Below are positions 1 through 11,564 of a stretch of DNA of 64,000 nucleotides, piece by piece. The position numbers and the translations under genes are program-made. Numbering within the stretch: position 1 is the first letter of the stretch; the number at the start of each line of letters is the position of its first letter. Under the pieces are notes generated by a model. That model worked only from the letters and a program-made list of their open reading frames with translations, made no database searches and was not told the origin of the DNA. Source of the DNA: Zygnema circumcarinatum (lineage: Eukaryota; Streptophyta; Zygnematophyceae; Zygnematales; Zygnemataceae); assembly GCA_037447605.1 (NCBI GenBank), contig CM074805.1, positions 2,673,549-2,737,548 on the forward strand, read 5' to 3'.

Positions 1-2876
1 ATGTAGCGGCCCACCGCGCCATGGAGGCCGGGCCAATAATAGCGCTCCTGCAGCAGGGCGACCATCTTCTTCTGGCCAAGGTGGAATCCGCCGGGCTGGG
101 AATCGTGTGCGACGTCCAGAATTTCCATGCGCTCGTTGGGGAAAGGAACAGGAAGGCCGGAGGGGAGGTAGAGAATCTGTCCTTCATCATCGACAGAGAA
201 GTTCCGAGCGCGGCGGAGCAGCCGAGCCCTCTCGGTATCCGTGATAAAAGGGGGCAGCGTGCGAGTCATGACGTAGCGCAGAAGAGAGGAGTCAGAATGG
301 ACGTCATTGGCGCTGGGGAAATGGGGAGGAAGAAAAGGAGCTTCGCCATCGTCATCCATGAGGAGTTCCCACGGATCTGCATGGGGGTGGCCGTGGGTGA
401 AGTCAGGGTCCTGCCAGCGATGGAGGGTGGTGGCCGTGGCCGGAATATCGATCAGCCCATCCGCGAATATGACATCATGTAAGTCTTGATCTGCAATGAA
501 AATCTCAATGGGAAGGTGCTCAGGGTTCAAGAGGGTGGGTGGAGGGATGGGTTCAGGAACGGCCGGATCGTGACAGAGGAGGGGAGCCGAGGGATTGCGA
601 CTGAGGCCGTCAGCATTGCCGTGACTACGGCCGGGACGGTGAGTGACCTTAAGTACATTATACTCCTCCAACTTCATCACCCATCGTGCAAACTTAGGGC
701 GTAGGGTAGCCATGATGTGCAGCCAGGTGAGGGGCATGTGGTCAGTCCGGATGATAATGGGCTGGTACGCCGTGAAGAGCTTGAACTTCTCGAGTGCCCA
801 GAGGATAGCCGCGGCCTCACCCTCAGTAGGGCTGTACTTGGTCTCGGTTTCTGAACCAACCCTGCTAGCATAACTGACCGGGTGTTCCCCATCCGAGAAT
901 AACGCTTGATCGCCACTGCCCCGGTTTGTCCGACTCCGTCAATAATGGTGGGCGTGTGGTGGGGTCGAATTGATGCGCATAAGGAGCCCAAGGAGGGCAC
1001 TCTGAGCGCCCGGAAGGCCAGATCCCCGCGCCGCTCCATTCAGAGGGACTCGTGTTTCTCCAAGGCATGTAGGGGACGCGCGATGAGGGCATAACCCTTA
1101 ATGAACCGGCGATAGAAGGAGGTGAGTCCCAAGAAAGACTTGAGCTGAGTGAGATTCTGTGGAATGGGCATAAGGTCAATTGCTTCAATTTTGTCGAGTG
1201 ATGGTTTCAGGCCATTGATGCCGAGGCGGTGCCCGAGATGAGTGATCTCCTGGTGGCCCCATTTGCACTTCTTGGGTGCAATCTTCAGACGCGCACTGAT
1301 GAGCTGTTGCAGGACTTGGTCAATGTGTTGCAGGTGGGAGGACCAGTCCTTGCTGTGGAGAGAAGCATCATCCACGTGAAGGCCTACGTAAAGAACCCAT
1401 TGTGGGCCGACTCCGCTGGCCAGCGCCGTGAGTCTGGCTGGAATTCTTGAGCCCAAAGGGAAGCACCGTCCACTGCACGAAGCGCGTGGCTGTGCGAAGC
1501 CCTGTCTTGCAGCGATCGGCCTGTCGCAGGGGGATCTGCCAAAAGGACTTCTGCATGTCCAGGGCCGAGAACCATCGGTCCTTGGGGGAGACGCCGTGGA
1601 GAATCAGGTCCACATCTGGTAATGTATAGGGATCCCACTTCGTTATGGCATTCAGTTTCCGATAGTCTCCACAGAAGCGGAGTGTGCCATCCGGCTTTGG
1701 GGGCAGAACGGCCGGGCTGGCCCAAGGCCCTTCTCCAGGTTCCATCAAGCCGGCAGCCACGTTCTCATCGATCTGTCGTTCGACATCGGCCTGCTGAGCG
1801 GCGGAAAAGCGGTAGGGAGTCATGGTCATGACGGGAGGTGCATCCCCCGTATCGATGTGGTGCTCTATCAGGTGGGTCTTGCCAATGTCGAGTGAATGTC
1901 GTGCGAAAACTAGATGATTTCGGCGCAGCACTTGGCGTAATTGTGAATGCTTGATCGGGTCTGAGAGGACTGCCGGCCCCAATCGCATCTGACCCTCTAT
2001 TTCCAGCCACTCCTCATCACTAATGGTCTCGTGGGGGGGAAAGCTGGGTGCAGCTATCACCGGCGGCAAAAGTTCTTCCGTCGGCGCACAGAGAGCTGGA
2101 CTCGTAGGAGCAGGAGGGGGAGTCTCGTCATCGGTATCAGAATTGGCCGATCCATAGGAAGAATGGGGGCTGCCGACCGCATGGTACATGGTGATCTCTG
2201 GGTAGGAGACCTGCGCCGTGGCGTGGCGCTTGGGGAAGGCGGAGGTGGTAAGGGACTCGAGGATGATGGGGAAGGAGCAGTCTGTCCCGCCAGCAGATAA
2301 GTGCAGTTGACATGTAGCAAAGTCGATTTGTGCTCCCATCGCGAATGAGCCAATCTGGAGCCCAAAGAGATAGAATATTTCACGCCGCGATGACCGTGAT
2401 TCACCGTGGCTCTATCTTGCCAAGGCTGATGATCACTTGGGCGCTGCCCAATCCTTCATGTAAACTCCCCTCAACCCCCACATCTCGGGGGATGGGCTCA
2501 AGTGTCTTGTCCAACTTAACCCTCAAGTACTTTCATTATCGGCTGTGGATGTAACTGCGCGATAGCTCGTGGTTTCATCATGGCTTTGCTGATGACCGTT
2601 CGTACCATACATTGACAATAATTCGCGACGCTGGGTGTTGGGATCGAGGGAGATCTGACCGCGCGAGGAGGATGGCGGGAGAGCTAACCGGGTCCGAGGA
2701 GGCGCCGTGTCATGTGGTGTATGCGTTCTGGCCGGGCGAGGGATGTCCTGAGGAGGTGCCATGGTAACCGTGGGAGGCCGCAGGGTGGCCTCGGCACTGT
2801 CGGCCAGCTTGTGAACTACGGCTGCAGCACCTGGAACCAGTTGCATCAACTGTGACAAGGTAATGCCGATCTTAGC
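1..2876 (-). pseudogene. gypsy pol fragment: protease end, RT, RNase H, integrase start
   Basis: On the minus strand, a protease C-terminal stretch lies near 2300-2560. The RT spans about 1950-1380, with FCGDYRKLNAIT and ALDMQKSFWQIPL motifs. The RT active-site strand appears as YVGLHVDD near 1400 in another frame, followed by the connection segment to 1040. RNase H follows (about 1000-690), with YASRVGSETETKYSPTEGEA and IIRTDHMPLTWL readable in shifted frames. The piece ends with an integrase H-H-C-C zinc domain start reading QERYYWPGLH at about bases 10-50. At least two frame changes separate these blocks. Many apparent plus-strand ORFs here are shadows. It is non-functional as it stands. 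Confidence 0.85.
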
Positions 2877-2881
2877 CTTGT
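2877..2881. repeat. target-site duplication, left copy (CTTGT)
   Basis: CTTGT lies immediately before the first base of the 5' LTR of the copia element. The same five bases follow the 3' LTR at 9069-9073. Five bases is the usual duplication length for Ty1/copia elements. Confidence 0.9.
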
Positions 2882-3840
2882 TGTTAGTGTTAGTGTATGA
2901 TAGTTAGACATTGTATGGCACACACTAACTTGTTGTGGTACTCAGTTTGTAGAACATGAGATCTGCTAGGCGTAGTGCTCTTAGATTTAGGAATGTCGAT
3001 TGCTCACGACTCGGTGAGTCATAGCGAGAGTCGCATGAATTACAAGCGGCGGCGTGATTGGGCCTTGGCCGACACATGTCGCGCGAGGAGAGCGAGGACG
3101 GCGCCTTTGACCAGTAAGCGGCGCTTGGCCTTGGCTTAGCGGAAGCGCAAGGATTTAGCGGCGGCGGAAGCGACGCCAAGATATTTGTGGCGAACGGGAA
3201 TGCGCCACGTGGACCACTCGCGTGTAGGTCCAGCGAGTTGGAAGTGTGCGGCGAGGATGGCGGGCGAAGCTTTGAGGAAGGAGCTGGCCAGCAGCGGCCC
3301 AGCTATGCAGGGCGGGTATGCGGCGACAGAACTGGAGTGTGGCCGTGTGGGTTTCTGGCGGCCCCAGCACGGTCGCTATTCACTGATGCGCCCACTCGGG
3401 CGGTGCATGGGTTTGCAATGGCGGGCCGGCGTGACATGTGTGTCGATCACGGTACTCACTTATTATATAGTGCATAGTTTGTGTATAGAGTAACCCACCC
3501 ACACTACTTTGTCATAGTCTGGGTCTTGATACGTACCGCTTTCGTCTTTTGCTAGGCTGCCTACACTTGTGTAATGAGTGGTAGTGAGTGGCGAAATGGT
3601 AGGAAATTTCATTGTGGGAAGAGCAGTTTTATTATAAGGAGTTTTAGGCCGTGAGCTTTCTCTAACACTCTCTCATTGTGATTTCAGTGCTTGTCTTGTA
3701 ACTTCATTAAATTTGTTATGAAGATGAGTGAAGTAAGATAGAGCTTTGAGTGTTGAATGTCTTCATCATTGGGAACTCAGGATTCCAATGGGCGACACAC
3801 CCAGGTGGCGCGGAGTGAGGAGCAAACCCCTGCTTCAACA
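2882..3840 (+). repeat. copia 5' LTR
   Basis: This is the direct repeat of 8100-9068. It starts with TG and ends with CA. A TATATA box at 3465-3470, inside TTATTATATAGTGCATAG, is the probable promoter core and is also present in the 3' LTR. A CCACGTGG G-box near 3206 is shared by both LTRs. Confidence 0.92.
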
Positions 3841-3843
3841 GAG

Positions 3844-3856
3844 TGGTATCGAAGGC
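3844..3856 (+). other. copia primer-binding site
   Basis: TGGTATCGAAGGC starts four bases after the LTR. Its first seven bases match the complement of the plant initiator-tRNA-Met 3' end, the usual primer for plant copia elements. The rest is diverged. Confidence 0.75.
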
Positions 3857-3859
3857 AAG

Positions 3860-4702
3860 GTGGCGAGAAGACCCGTGAAGTTCAACATCCATCTTGATTC
3901 CGGACTACAAGGGGTGGAGATGGCCATTTGGTTCCCTTTACTCGTGGGCAAAGAGTACATTGAGAATGCGTTAGCCCGGCACCATCAAAGGCACGGTGCA
4001 GCGAGGAGCCTGGCGGAGAGAGCGGCGGTCGGAGTTAAAACCACATTTCGCCCAGATGGAGGACCAAGGACAACAAGGCCCTCACCCAGATCGTCATGAG
4101 CGTGAGGGGAAGTCCCTCTTCCATGCTGTATGACCTTAAGACTTCACATGCTATGTGGAGATGCTTAGAGGAGATGTATGATGTAAAGGATAGCGTAGCG
4201 ATAGTCAGCCTTTACAGCGGCTTGGGAAAAATGAAGATGTCTCGGAAGAGAATATGGTCAGATTTGATACTCTAATGGAGAGATTTATAAGCTATTTTGC
4301 CAAAAGCAGTTAGAGGAGACCATAAAATGACTGATTTAGGGGACTGCAGCCGATTTGATGTAGCAGTTGGAGCTCTTAGGACTGTTCTAACGAACACCGT
4401 GATGACCCTTGAGCAAGTGAAACGGAGGATCAAGGAGGAGAACACTGTCCAAGACGTTGGAGGCACCGAGGAGAAGGTGTTGGCGCTGCACTCACGACAA
4501 GTTCGAAGAGGAGGTCGCGCCGAGAAGCGGGAACCGTGGGAACGCCTAGCGAGGGCGTGTTACGTCGCGGCAAGGCGAGACACTTCTCGGCGGTACGAGA
4601 ACAAGAACACCCAAGATCGGGGTGGAGGAGCATCGTCATCCGTCAAGAAGGGATTCAGGGGAATCTGCTTTAAATGCAAGAAGCGAGGCCAAAGAGCATA
4701 GA
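3860..4702 (+). pseudogene. copia gag remnant
   Basis: The segment 4297-4701 reads as a Gag-like, Lys/Arg-rich tail ending in an incomplete zinc knuckle, CFKCKKRGQ, followed by a stop. The upstream part (about 3860-4290) is in other frames. In intact copia elements this region gives the capsid and nucleocapsid. Here the knuckle lacks its His and last Cys in frame. Confidence 0.7.
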
Positions 4703-6450
4703 TTGCAAAGTGGCGGTGGAGACGAATCTCATGCTGACTGAACATTCTGATTTTGTTGGGAAGATCCAGGTTACGGATCTGAAGCGGCCATGGCTGATCG
4801 ACTTTGGCGCTTCCACGCACATGTGTGGCGACAAGCGAATGTTCTCTACGCTGGACACCTTGGAGAGGACCAGATCTGTTCACTCGGCAACCGGAGAGGG
4901 AGTGACAGTTACAAAAGGAGGTGTAGTAAAGGTAGTCCACTGGGAGCGGCTCTATCATCTCTGAGAAGAAAGAAGAAAAGCGGTTATTACATTGGTGGCG
5001 TACTTCATACTCGACTGAAAGCAGAACTTCGTAATACGTTAGTCAAGTATGTAAGAGAAGTCTGAGAATCACCTTTAAGGAGAAGTCTTGCGTAGCTACT
5101 CACTTAGAGTCGGGGAAGCGGTTGTTTGAGGGGTACGAGAAGGGAGGCCTGTATTACCTTCATTATAGGAGAGAAGAAAATGAGGGTGTAATGGCCGTAA
5201 CTTAGGGTGCAGTAAATCTTTGGCATCGTAGACTTGGTCATCTAAACCACAGGGGACTGCAACAGCTTGCTGCAAGGGGGCTGGTCCACGGGTTAGACAT
5301 TGACGTGGTTGAGAAGGAGCTAGGCTTTTGCAAAGAGTGTGTAGAGGGGAAAGCGCACAGGAGACCTTTCTCGAGGAGTGGAGAGGAGTCATTTCACGCG
5401 CAAGAGAAACTGGAATTGGTTCATACCGATTTGTGTGGACCCGTGACACCGGCAACGAGTGGAGGAGCTCGCTACTTCATCACCTTCCTCGACGATTTTT
5501 CGAGGAAAATTTGGGTGAAAATTCTCAAGTACAAATCACGGAAGCTTTGAGACGTTGGAAGATTAGCGGGAACTTCGAATGGGCGGCGGTGGCGAAACGC
5601 TGCTGGGACAGGGAATTCAGGTCGAAGGAGTTGGCGGGTACTTGAGCTCGCCCGGAATAAGGCATGAATTTTCTGCTCCTTACTCCCCTCAAAGTAGCCA
5701 TTTGAGAGGGTCAATAGGGCCAGTGGGGGACATGTACGGACCTGTCTTGATAGATTCCCCTTCAGGCATCCTTTTTGGGGGCGGTGATGACCGCTGCCGT
5801 AGATGCCCATCTTACATTGCTTAAAGTCGAGGTTCTACGAAGAGGTGTGGAGTGGGAGAAACCCACGGTGTCCACACGAAGACCTTTAGGCCTTCTTGGT
5901 CAGCGATCTTTGAAAGCGGCGAAGTTCGACCCCGAGCGTGGAAGGTACCTTCGGCTACAACATTCGCACCTACCGGGTGTGGAACCTCCGAGCAAGCGAA
6001 GGCCGAGCTTCAGAGAGGCGTTCTGATGGGCGAGAGGCGGTGACTCGGCTAGGTGAGACCCGCGCACCCCAAAGGCCGAGTTGGAAATTATTATGCGAGG
6101 ATGTGGAACCAGCAAAAGAAAGCATGGGCACGCCTCTCGGGTCCCGGCCGAGAGGAGAGATCAGCCGCGGCCCGAGGCGAGCGGAGGCTGCTTGCCCGAG
6201 CGTGGAAGCGGCCGCGTGGGAAGTTGAACCCGAGCGCAAAGCGAGAGCCGCAACAACCGGCGGAAGCGGCACCACTACACACTCACACAATACGGCGAGG
6301 AGAACTTCGGCAGCGTACCTTTGCATGGGCGGGGAGTCGAGGTTGGAGGCGAGTGAGAGAGGGTATGTTGTCGAGCATGCCTTTGGGTTTGTCCGGATTT
6401 TCTTCAACACGAGGAGCCGGGCGCCAAGGACGCGGAGGAGCACCGATGTG
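4703..6450 (+). pseudogene. copia protease and integrase remnant
   Basis: The protease active-site region is readable as WLIDFGASTHMC at about 4790-4825, where DFGA replaces the usual D-S/T-G-A. The GAG-pre-integrase zinc segment, LWHRRLGHLNHRGL, lies at about 5219-5260. The integrase core begins HTDLCGPVTPATSGGARYF with FLDDFSRKIWV near 5420-5520, and its frame is lost after about 5550. Downstream to 6450 only scattered fragments are seen. Several stops and frameshifts are present. Confidence 0.8.
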
Positions 6451-6599
6451 GTGAGAGCGATCACTACGAGGCCTTGGCGGTTAACCTAGTCACGAGGAAG
6501 AGTGCCTCGGACTCGGCCGGACCTCATGAAGGGAGCTGCCTTGTTTATGATCACCGAACCGCCAAACCTTTGAGGAAGCGCCGCAGCGGGGCGATGGAG

Positions 6600-8088
6600 A
6601 GAAGTGGCGAGCATGTCGGCGGCGAAGTGGAGACGATTTCTTTGGAGAGCGGCACATGGCGACGAGGGCTGGCAGGGGGAAAGGAGGGCCATTGGATGCA
6701 AGTGGGTGTTCAAGGTGAAGCTGGCCGGACGGGGAGTGTGGAGCCACGATACAAAGCGGCTGGTGGCGAGAGGCCCACGACCAGGCGTGCGAGATCGACT
6801 ACGGAGACCTTACGCCCCGTGGTGGTTCAACTCCTCGTGCCCTAATATAGGTGCGGCGGCCGAGGGGATACCCGTACATCAACTCGATATCAAGACTGCG
6901 TTTCTGTACGGAGATCTCGCTGAGGAGATCTACATGGTACAGCCCGAAGGGAAAGTTGTCCCGGGGCAGGAGCATCTCGTTTGTCGTCTTGTGAAAAGAG
7001 TTTATGCAATTTCAAACGAGCGCCAGGATTTGATGCGAAAAATTGACCTCTGAAGAATGCGGATTTCTTGCTTGATTGAGGCGGATCATTCGTGTACCGA
7101 CAAGGGAAAGCGGATCTCATATGCGTTAGGATCTGCGTGGGCGACCTCATAATGGTGAGCCTCATTGGAGAATCAATGATTTGAAGCGACTTTTGGAAGC
7201 TAACTTCAAAATGTATAGGATCTAGGGGCTGATATCTCACAGAATGCGATTGAAGAGGCGGGGCGGTAGCTTACTTATTTCTTTGTGTCCGAGAAGAAGT
7301 CACGCCCTTGAATATACTTGCAGTTCAAAATGGAGAGTGCGTCGCTTGTTGTCAGATGGAGATAGGAATGCGGTGTCGAGGAATATGATGCGGCAGCAGA
7401 TCTTGAATTACGAAGGAATGTCGCGAGAATAAAATCCTGAATCGTGTCGGAGTTTAATAATATCTGATATTAGGTACTTCGTCGACTTGGCAAAAGCCGT
7501 GAGCTCGGCAAGTGGTTCATGGAGAATCCCGGTCTGAACATTGGGAGGCGTGAAGCGGATTTTCAGATTAGATGAAAGGGACCTTGGTCTGATCACCAAT
7601 TTGAAAGAGGGGCCAACCACGGTGATGGTGCCGACTCTAATTGGGGAGAGTGATATTGAACCTACGTCACGATCGGCGTCGAGTTGTGTTCTGAGCGGAG
7701 GCCGATCTCATGGAGCTTCGAAGTTACAAGATCACGGTGGCGTCGAGCATAGAAGGAAGTGCAATGGGAGGCGTGCCCGTGCAGCAGAGGATGTGGTTCC
7801 AACATTTCTTTGATGAATGTAAGCAACCACAAACACCATTGACTCTTTTACGGACAACCCGGTCATCATAGCCCTCATGGAGAACCACATGTTTCATAAG
7901 AGAGACGAAACACGTTAAGTGCTGTGAAATATCATTATGTCTTGAAGTTGGTAGAGGAAGGGATGATAGTGGTGAAGTTTGTAGGAACAAAAGAGCAGGT
8001 TGCAGACATGTTGACCAAGGGGGTCAGCAGGGAGACACTATTAGTGAACAACAGATTGATTGGGCTAGGGCCCATGAGGAACTGAGTC
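6600..8088 (+). pseudogene. copia reverse transcriptase and RNase H remnant
   Basis: The RT start GCKWVFKVKLAG is at about 6695-6730. The segment VHQLDIKTAFLYGDLAEEIY follows near 6875-6935. The catalytic YVDD position reads CVGDLIMV near 7130-7160, so an active-site Asp is missing. The RNase H end motif ADMLTKGVSRETLL is readable at about 8000-8045, just before the polypurine tract. The blocks are in different frames. The region cannot encode an active enzyme as it stands. Confidence 0.82.
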
Positions 8089-8099
8089 CCAAGGGGGAT
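8088..8099 (+). other. copia polypurine tract
   Basis: CCCAAGGGGGAT lies directly before the 3' LTR. This is the expected plus-strand priming site. Confidence 0.75.
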
Positions 8100-9068
8100 T
8101 GTTGGTGTTAGTGTATGATAGTTGGAGCATTGTATAGCCATAGCGCTAAGCTTGTTGTGAGTGCTGGTTGGCCGTTGCATGAGATCTGCTAGGCGTAGTG
8201 CTCTTAGATTTAGGAATGTCGGTGCTTTCATTCCGGTGGAGTCTTGCAGTCTGTGAGGTCTGAGCGGCTTGGCCAATTAGACCTTGTGGCTTAGCATGTC
8301 TTGAGAGAACAGGCCGCGCATAGCTTTGATTAAGTCATGGCCTTGAAGCGCAGCTTAGCGGAAGCACTAAAGTTGCAGCCTTGAAGCGACATAGAAGATA
8401 TTTGGCGGCGAACCGGAATGCGCCACGTGGACCACTCGCAATGTGGGTCAGCGAGGATTGAAATTAATGCGGCGGCGAGGTGTCGGCGGGAAGAGCGGTG
8501 GCCCAGCAATGTATGCGAGACGAGGGTATGCGAGCGACAGAACTAGGTGTGGCTGCCGTAGGTTCTGAGCAGCTAGCGATGTGATACGAAGTCGCGCCCG
8601 CTCCGGGCTTCAGTCTATGGGAGTTTGCAATGGCGGACGCGACGTGACATGTGTGTCACGTCACGGACGCCATATTATATAGTGCATAGTTTTATTATGG
8701 GAAGTAACCCACCCACACTACTTTGTCATAGTCTCGGGTCTTATTCTGTGCCTGCTCGTGCTGCTAGGCTGCCTACACTTGTGTCGTGAGGTAGTGAGTG
8801 AGAGGGACCTTGAAGTAGTGGGAGAACTTCATTGTGGGAAGAGAGTTTTATTATAAGGAGTTTTAGAGCCGTGAGCTTTCTCCTAACACTCTCTCATTGT
8901 GATTTCCGCTGTGCTTGTCTTGTAGCTTCATTCTGTTGTTATGGGCGATGAGTGAAGTAAGATAGAGCTTTGAGTGTTTGAATGTCTTCATCCGTGGGAA
9001 CTCAAGTTCCAATGGAGGGCGACACCCAAGGTGGCGCCGGAAGTGGGGAGCAAACCCCTGCTTCAACA
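8100..9068 (+). repeat. copia 3' LTR
   Basis: Begins TGTTGGTGTTAGTG and ends CTGCTTCAACA. It aligns along its whole length with 2882-3840, with scattered substitutions and small indels, for example in the first 100 bases and around 8440-8600. Confidence 0.92.
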
Positions 9069-9073
9069 CTTGT
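9069..9073. repeat. target-site duplication, right copy (CTTGT)
   Basis: Identical to 2877-2881 on the other side of the copia element. Confidence 0.9.
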
Positions 9074-11539
9074 CTCCCATGAGCTGATGAACCATGCGTC
9101 CAATCAAGGATAGGCCATCTGTCGGGGGGGGTGGTCGTCGGTCGGCTGCCTGGGGGTAGAAACGGGCTGCCCGAGGGCGATGGGGAGGGTTGACGTGCAT
9201 CTCTTTTGTCGCTAGTGCTCTCGGCTCTGGCTACGCCGCTGTCGGCTCCTCCTCATTGAGATCGTCAGTTTCCTCCTCAGGCGTGGATCCTAATGGATGA
9301 CCCGTGGAAGGAGGGAGGACTGAAGTTCTCCGGACAGGGGTGGCGACCGGTGGAGCCGTGCCAGAGGAGCTGGCGCCGTTGACATCGGCAGGGAGGAATG
9401 GCAGGGGATGTGAATGAGGATCACTTTGGTTGACAGGGAGCCTGCGCAAGGCATTTGCAATCTCGGCGATCCGGGCTTGAGCACCCTCTTCAGAAGTGAT
9501 GGGGGATTCGGACCAAGCCGGTTGTAATGCCGCGACAATCTGGGCAGTGCGTGAGCGGGCAGCAGGATCGGGCTCAGCAGCCAATGCGTTTGTCAGGGAA
9601 GGAGAGTCCATGGGGTGCAGGTGGATGGGCGGACGTTGCAGGATGGTGTAAGCGGGTGAAGTAGGTGGAGGCGGGCGAAATGGAGCCGGAGTTCTCGGTG
9701 GTGTGGGAGTAGCCGGGAGCATATCCATGAAGGTGATCTGCAGGTGAGCTCCTAGCTGGCACGCCTCTTTCCCCTTTAGGGCCCCTTCTCACTTGAGAGT
9801 CTCGCATGCACACGGGCATAAATGTCCCGTGTCTGGCGAGGAAGAGTCGCAGTCCATAGTCCGCCGCGCCCAACCCGCGGTGCATAATTCAGGCCTTGAG
9901 CAAGGCCAGGCACGCCCTACGGAACCCCACTGCCTCTACGTCATCGGCCAGTATGAGATCGGCTGGCTCTCTCTCGCCGGTGTCGCGATCCGAATAAGGC
10001 CCGATATCTGGGCGAAACATCTGTTATATGAGGATTCACCGCCCGGCTCAATAGGATGTGCGGGATCGCGAGGTATGGGGAAAGGGGAAGGGGCTTGATG
10101 CCGTCTTGGCTATAGCGGAGAATTTGCGCCACGGTGACGGGGCGTCTTGGCGAGGATGCGGGCGGCTTGTTCTGCTTGGTGTAGCATAGGGATCGCTGGC
10201 TTGCTGATTACGTGTCGCCGAGGAGCTGGCTGGTAGAGTCGATCTTGTCGTGGATCTGTAGCATTCATGTAATGTGGTCGTACATGTCGGTTGCCTCTCT
10301 CTTGATCCTTCTGAATTCGCTCTGCCCTTTCTAACAAGGCTTTGGGCATCTGGCGGTGGAGTTGTCGTAGCGGCTCAAGATCAGTGGAGATCGCTTCTTC
10401 AGCATTGGCCTTGCGGAACCCTTTGGAGAACCCGGAAAAAGTCGAGGCAAGTTCGATAGTATTTGCAGCGCGCACAAAACGCTTCGATGAACTCAAGCGG
10501 CCCGCTCATCAACGTAGCATTCTATGTAGCGAAATCGGTCAGTACGATGTCCGGATCCCGAAATCCCGGCGTTGTCTGGCTTGGCAGATATTGTCCCTTT
10601 GTCGAATTACCGGCGACATCCGCTTTGTGCGGTTGGGGCAGCTTCGATTGTGACCTCTCCTTAGCGCTCAAGGGGCGGCTTGATCCCAGCGGTCCTCCTT
10701 TGGGAGTGAAGCTTAGCACCTTCTCCTCAAGGTAATACCGGCCATGCTTAGCATCTTCACGCTTGCCCGGTGAAGCCTCTTGTGATGATACCCGTGGTAT
10801 CCCTCACCTCCCTCTTTAAAGGAATCATTGCGCTGCTCGGTTTGGTCATCATCTTCCATCTTGTTGAGGAAGCTGAATCGACTTCGTGTGCTTCTCACTT
10901 GAGTTGAGTCTGCCCCGAAAAGTACAGGAGGTCGCTACTTGATTATCTGCCCTTACTGAAACGCTTCGCTGGTGCGGATCAAATGAGATTGTGAGCGCCC
11001 GGAGGTGAGGGTCGCCGAGGAATCCCCTTATACAACTGTGGGAGTAGCGTGCGTTAGCGTGCTTGAAGGGACTCTGATGCGTGTTATCGGCCGAGCTCCC
11101 GTGAGTTCACACGTCTGCGGTGGGCGCGGTGAGGACCTCAGGTTGACGGCACTCCTCTTCAGGCATCTGCTGACGTGGCGGCGGCAGGCGCAAGCGATCA
11201 TCTAGCGTGCATATGCATGGCGGTTTGTGGCCATCCTTTGCCCTAGATAGATGCATTGCTGACTCTTTGTCGACTCACGATCTGCTCAAGGTAAGCCAAA
11301 CTGGGATAAGGGTTCTCTTCGGTGATGCCCATCTTCAATCTCTCTCTGACTGCTTCTTCCTCTGCGTCTGAATCCGTCCTTGGATTTCCGATCGCCTGTT
11401 CTTCTTGAGGTCCCAAGTCTTCATCTGAATACTCATGAAGATTTGCTTGTCCCTCTTGTTGCAGCTCTTCATCCATGGCGGCCGTGACCCGTGGTCCGCG
11501 GGATGAAGCAACCTCACGTATCAGTGCGTGGATGCGCAA
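9074..11539 (-). pseudogene. gypsy gag-like region
   Basis: This is the stretch between the gypsy primer-binding site and the copia insertion, read on the minus strand. The first block (11539-11243) is acidic and Gln/Glu rich. A middle block (10496-10110) is basic and helical-looking. A Pro-rich block (9728-9231) follows. No CCHC zinc knuckle is found. The frame just right of the copia insertion site is in register with the frame just left of it when the element and one target duplication are ignored, so gag-like and pol segments belong to one element. Assignment as gag rests on position more than on motifs. Confidence 0.6.
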
Positions 11540-11541
11540 AA

Positions 11542-11557
11542 CCTTGACTCGATACCA
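11542..11557 (-). other. gypsy primer-binding site
   Basis: The minus strand reads TGGTATCGAGTCAAGG, resembling the complement of an initiator-tRNA-Met 3' end (TGGTATC...). It lies seven bases inside the proposed LTR border. Confidence 0.6.
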
Positions 11558-11564
11558 AGATAAG

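Larger units (their letters stand above)
2882..9068 (+). mobile_element. Ty1/copia LTR retrotransposon, complete but decayed
   Basis: Two LTRs of 959 and 969 bp begin TGTTRGTGTTAGTG and end CCTGCTTCAACA. They bracket a primer-binding site, a gag-protease-integrase-RT-RNase H coding region and a polypurine tract. Integrase precedes RT, which defines copia. CTTGT on both sides is the target duplication. The coding region is scattered over several frames with stops, so the copy is not autonomous. The LTRs differ by many substitutions and small indels, consistent with an old insertion, although uncorrected long-read error could add indels. It interrupts the older gypsy element on the opposite strand. 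Confidence 0.93.

Noticed and set aside
5938-6489. 183-codon plus-strand frame within the copia element
   Set aside because: It lies in a different frame from the integrase and RT blocks, has a low-complexity Arg/Glu/Ala composition and shows no recognisable domain.
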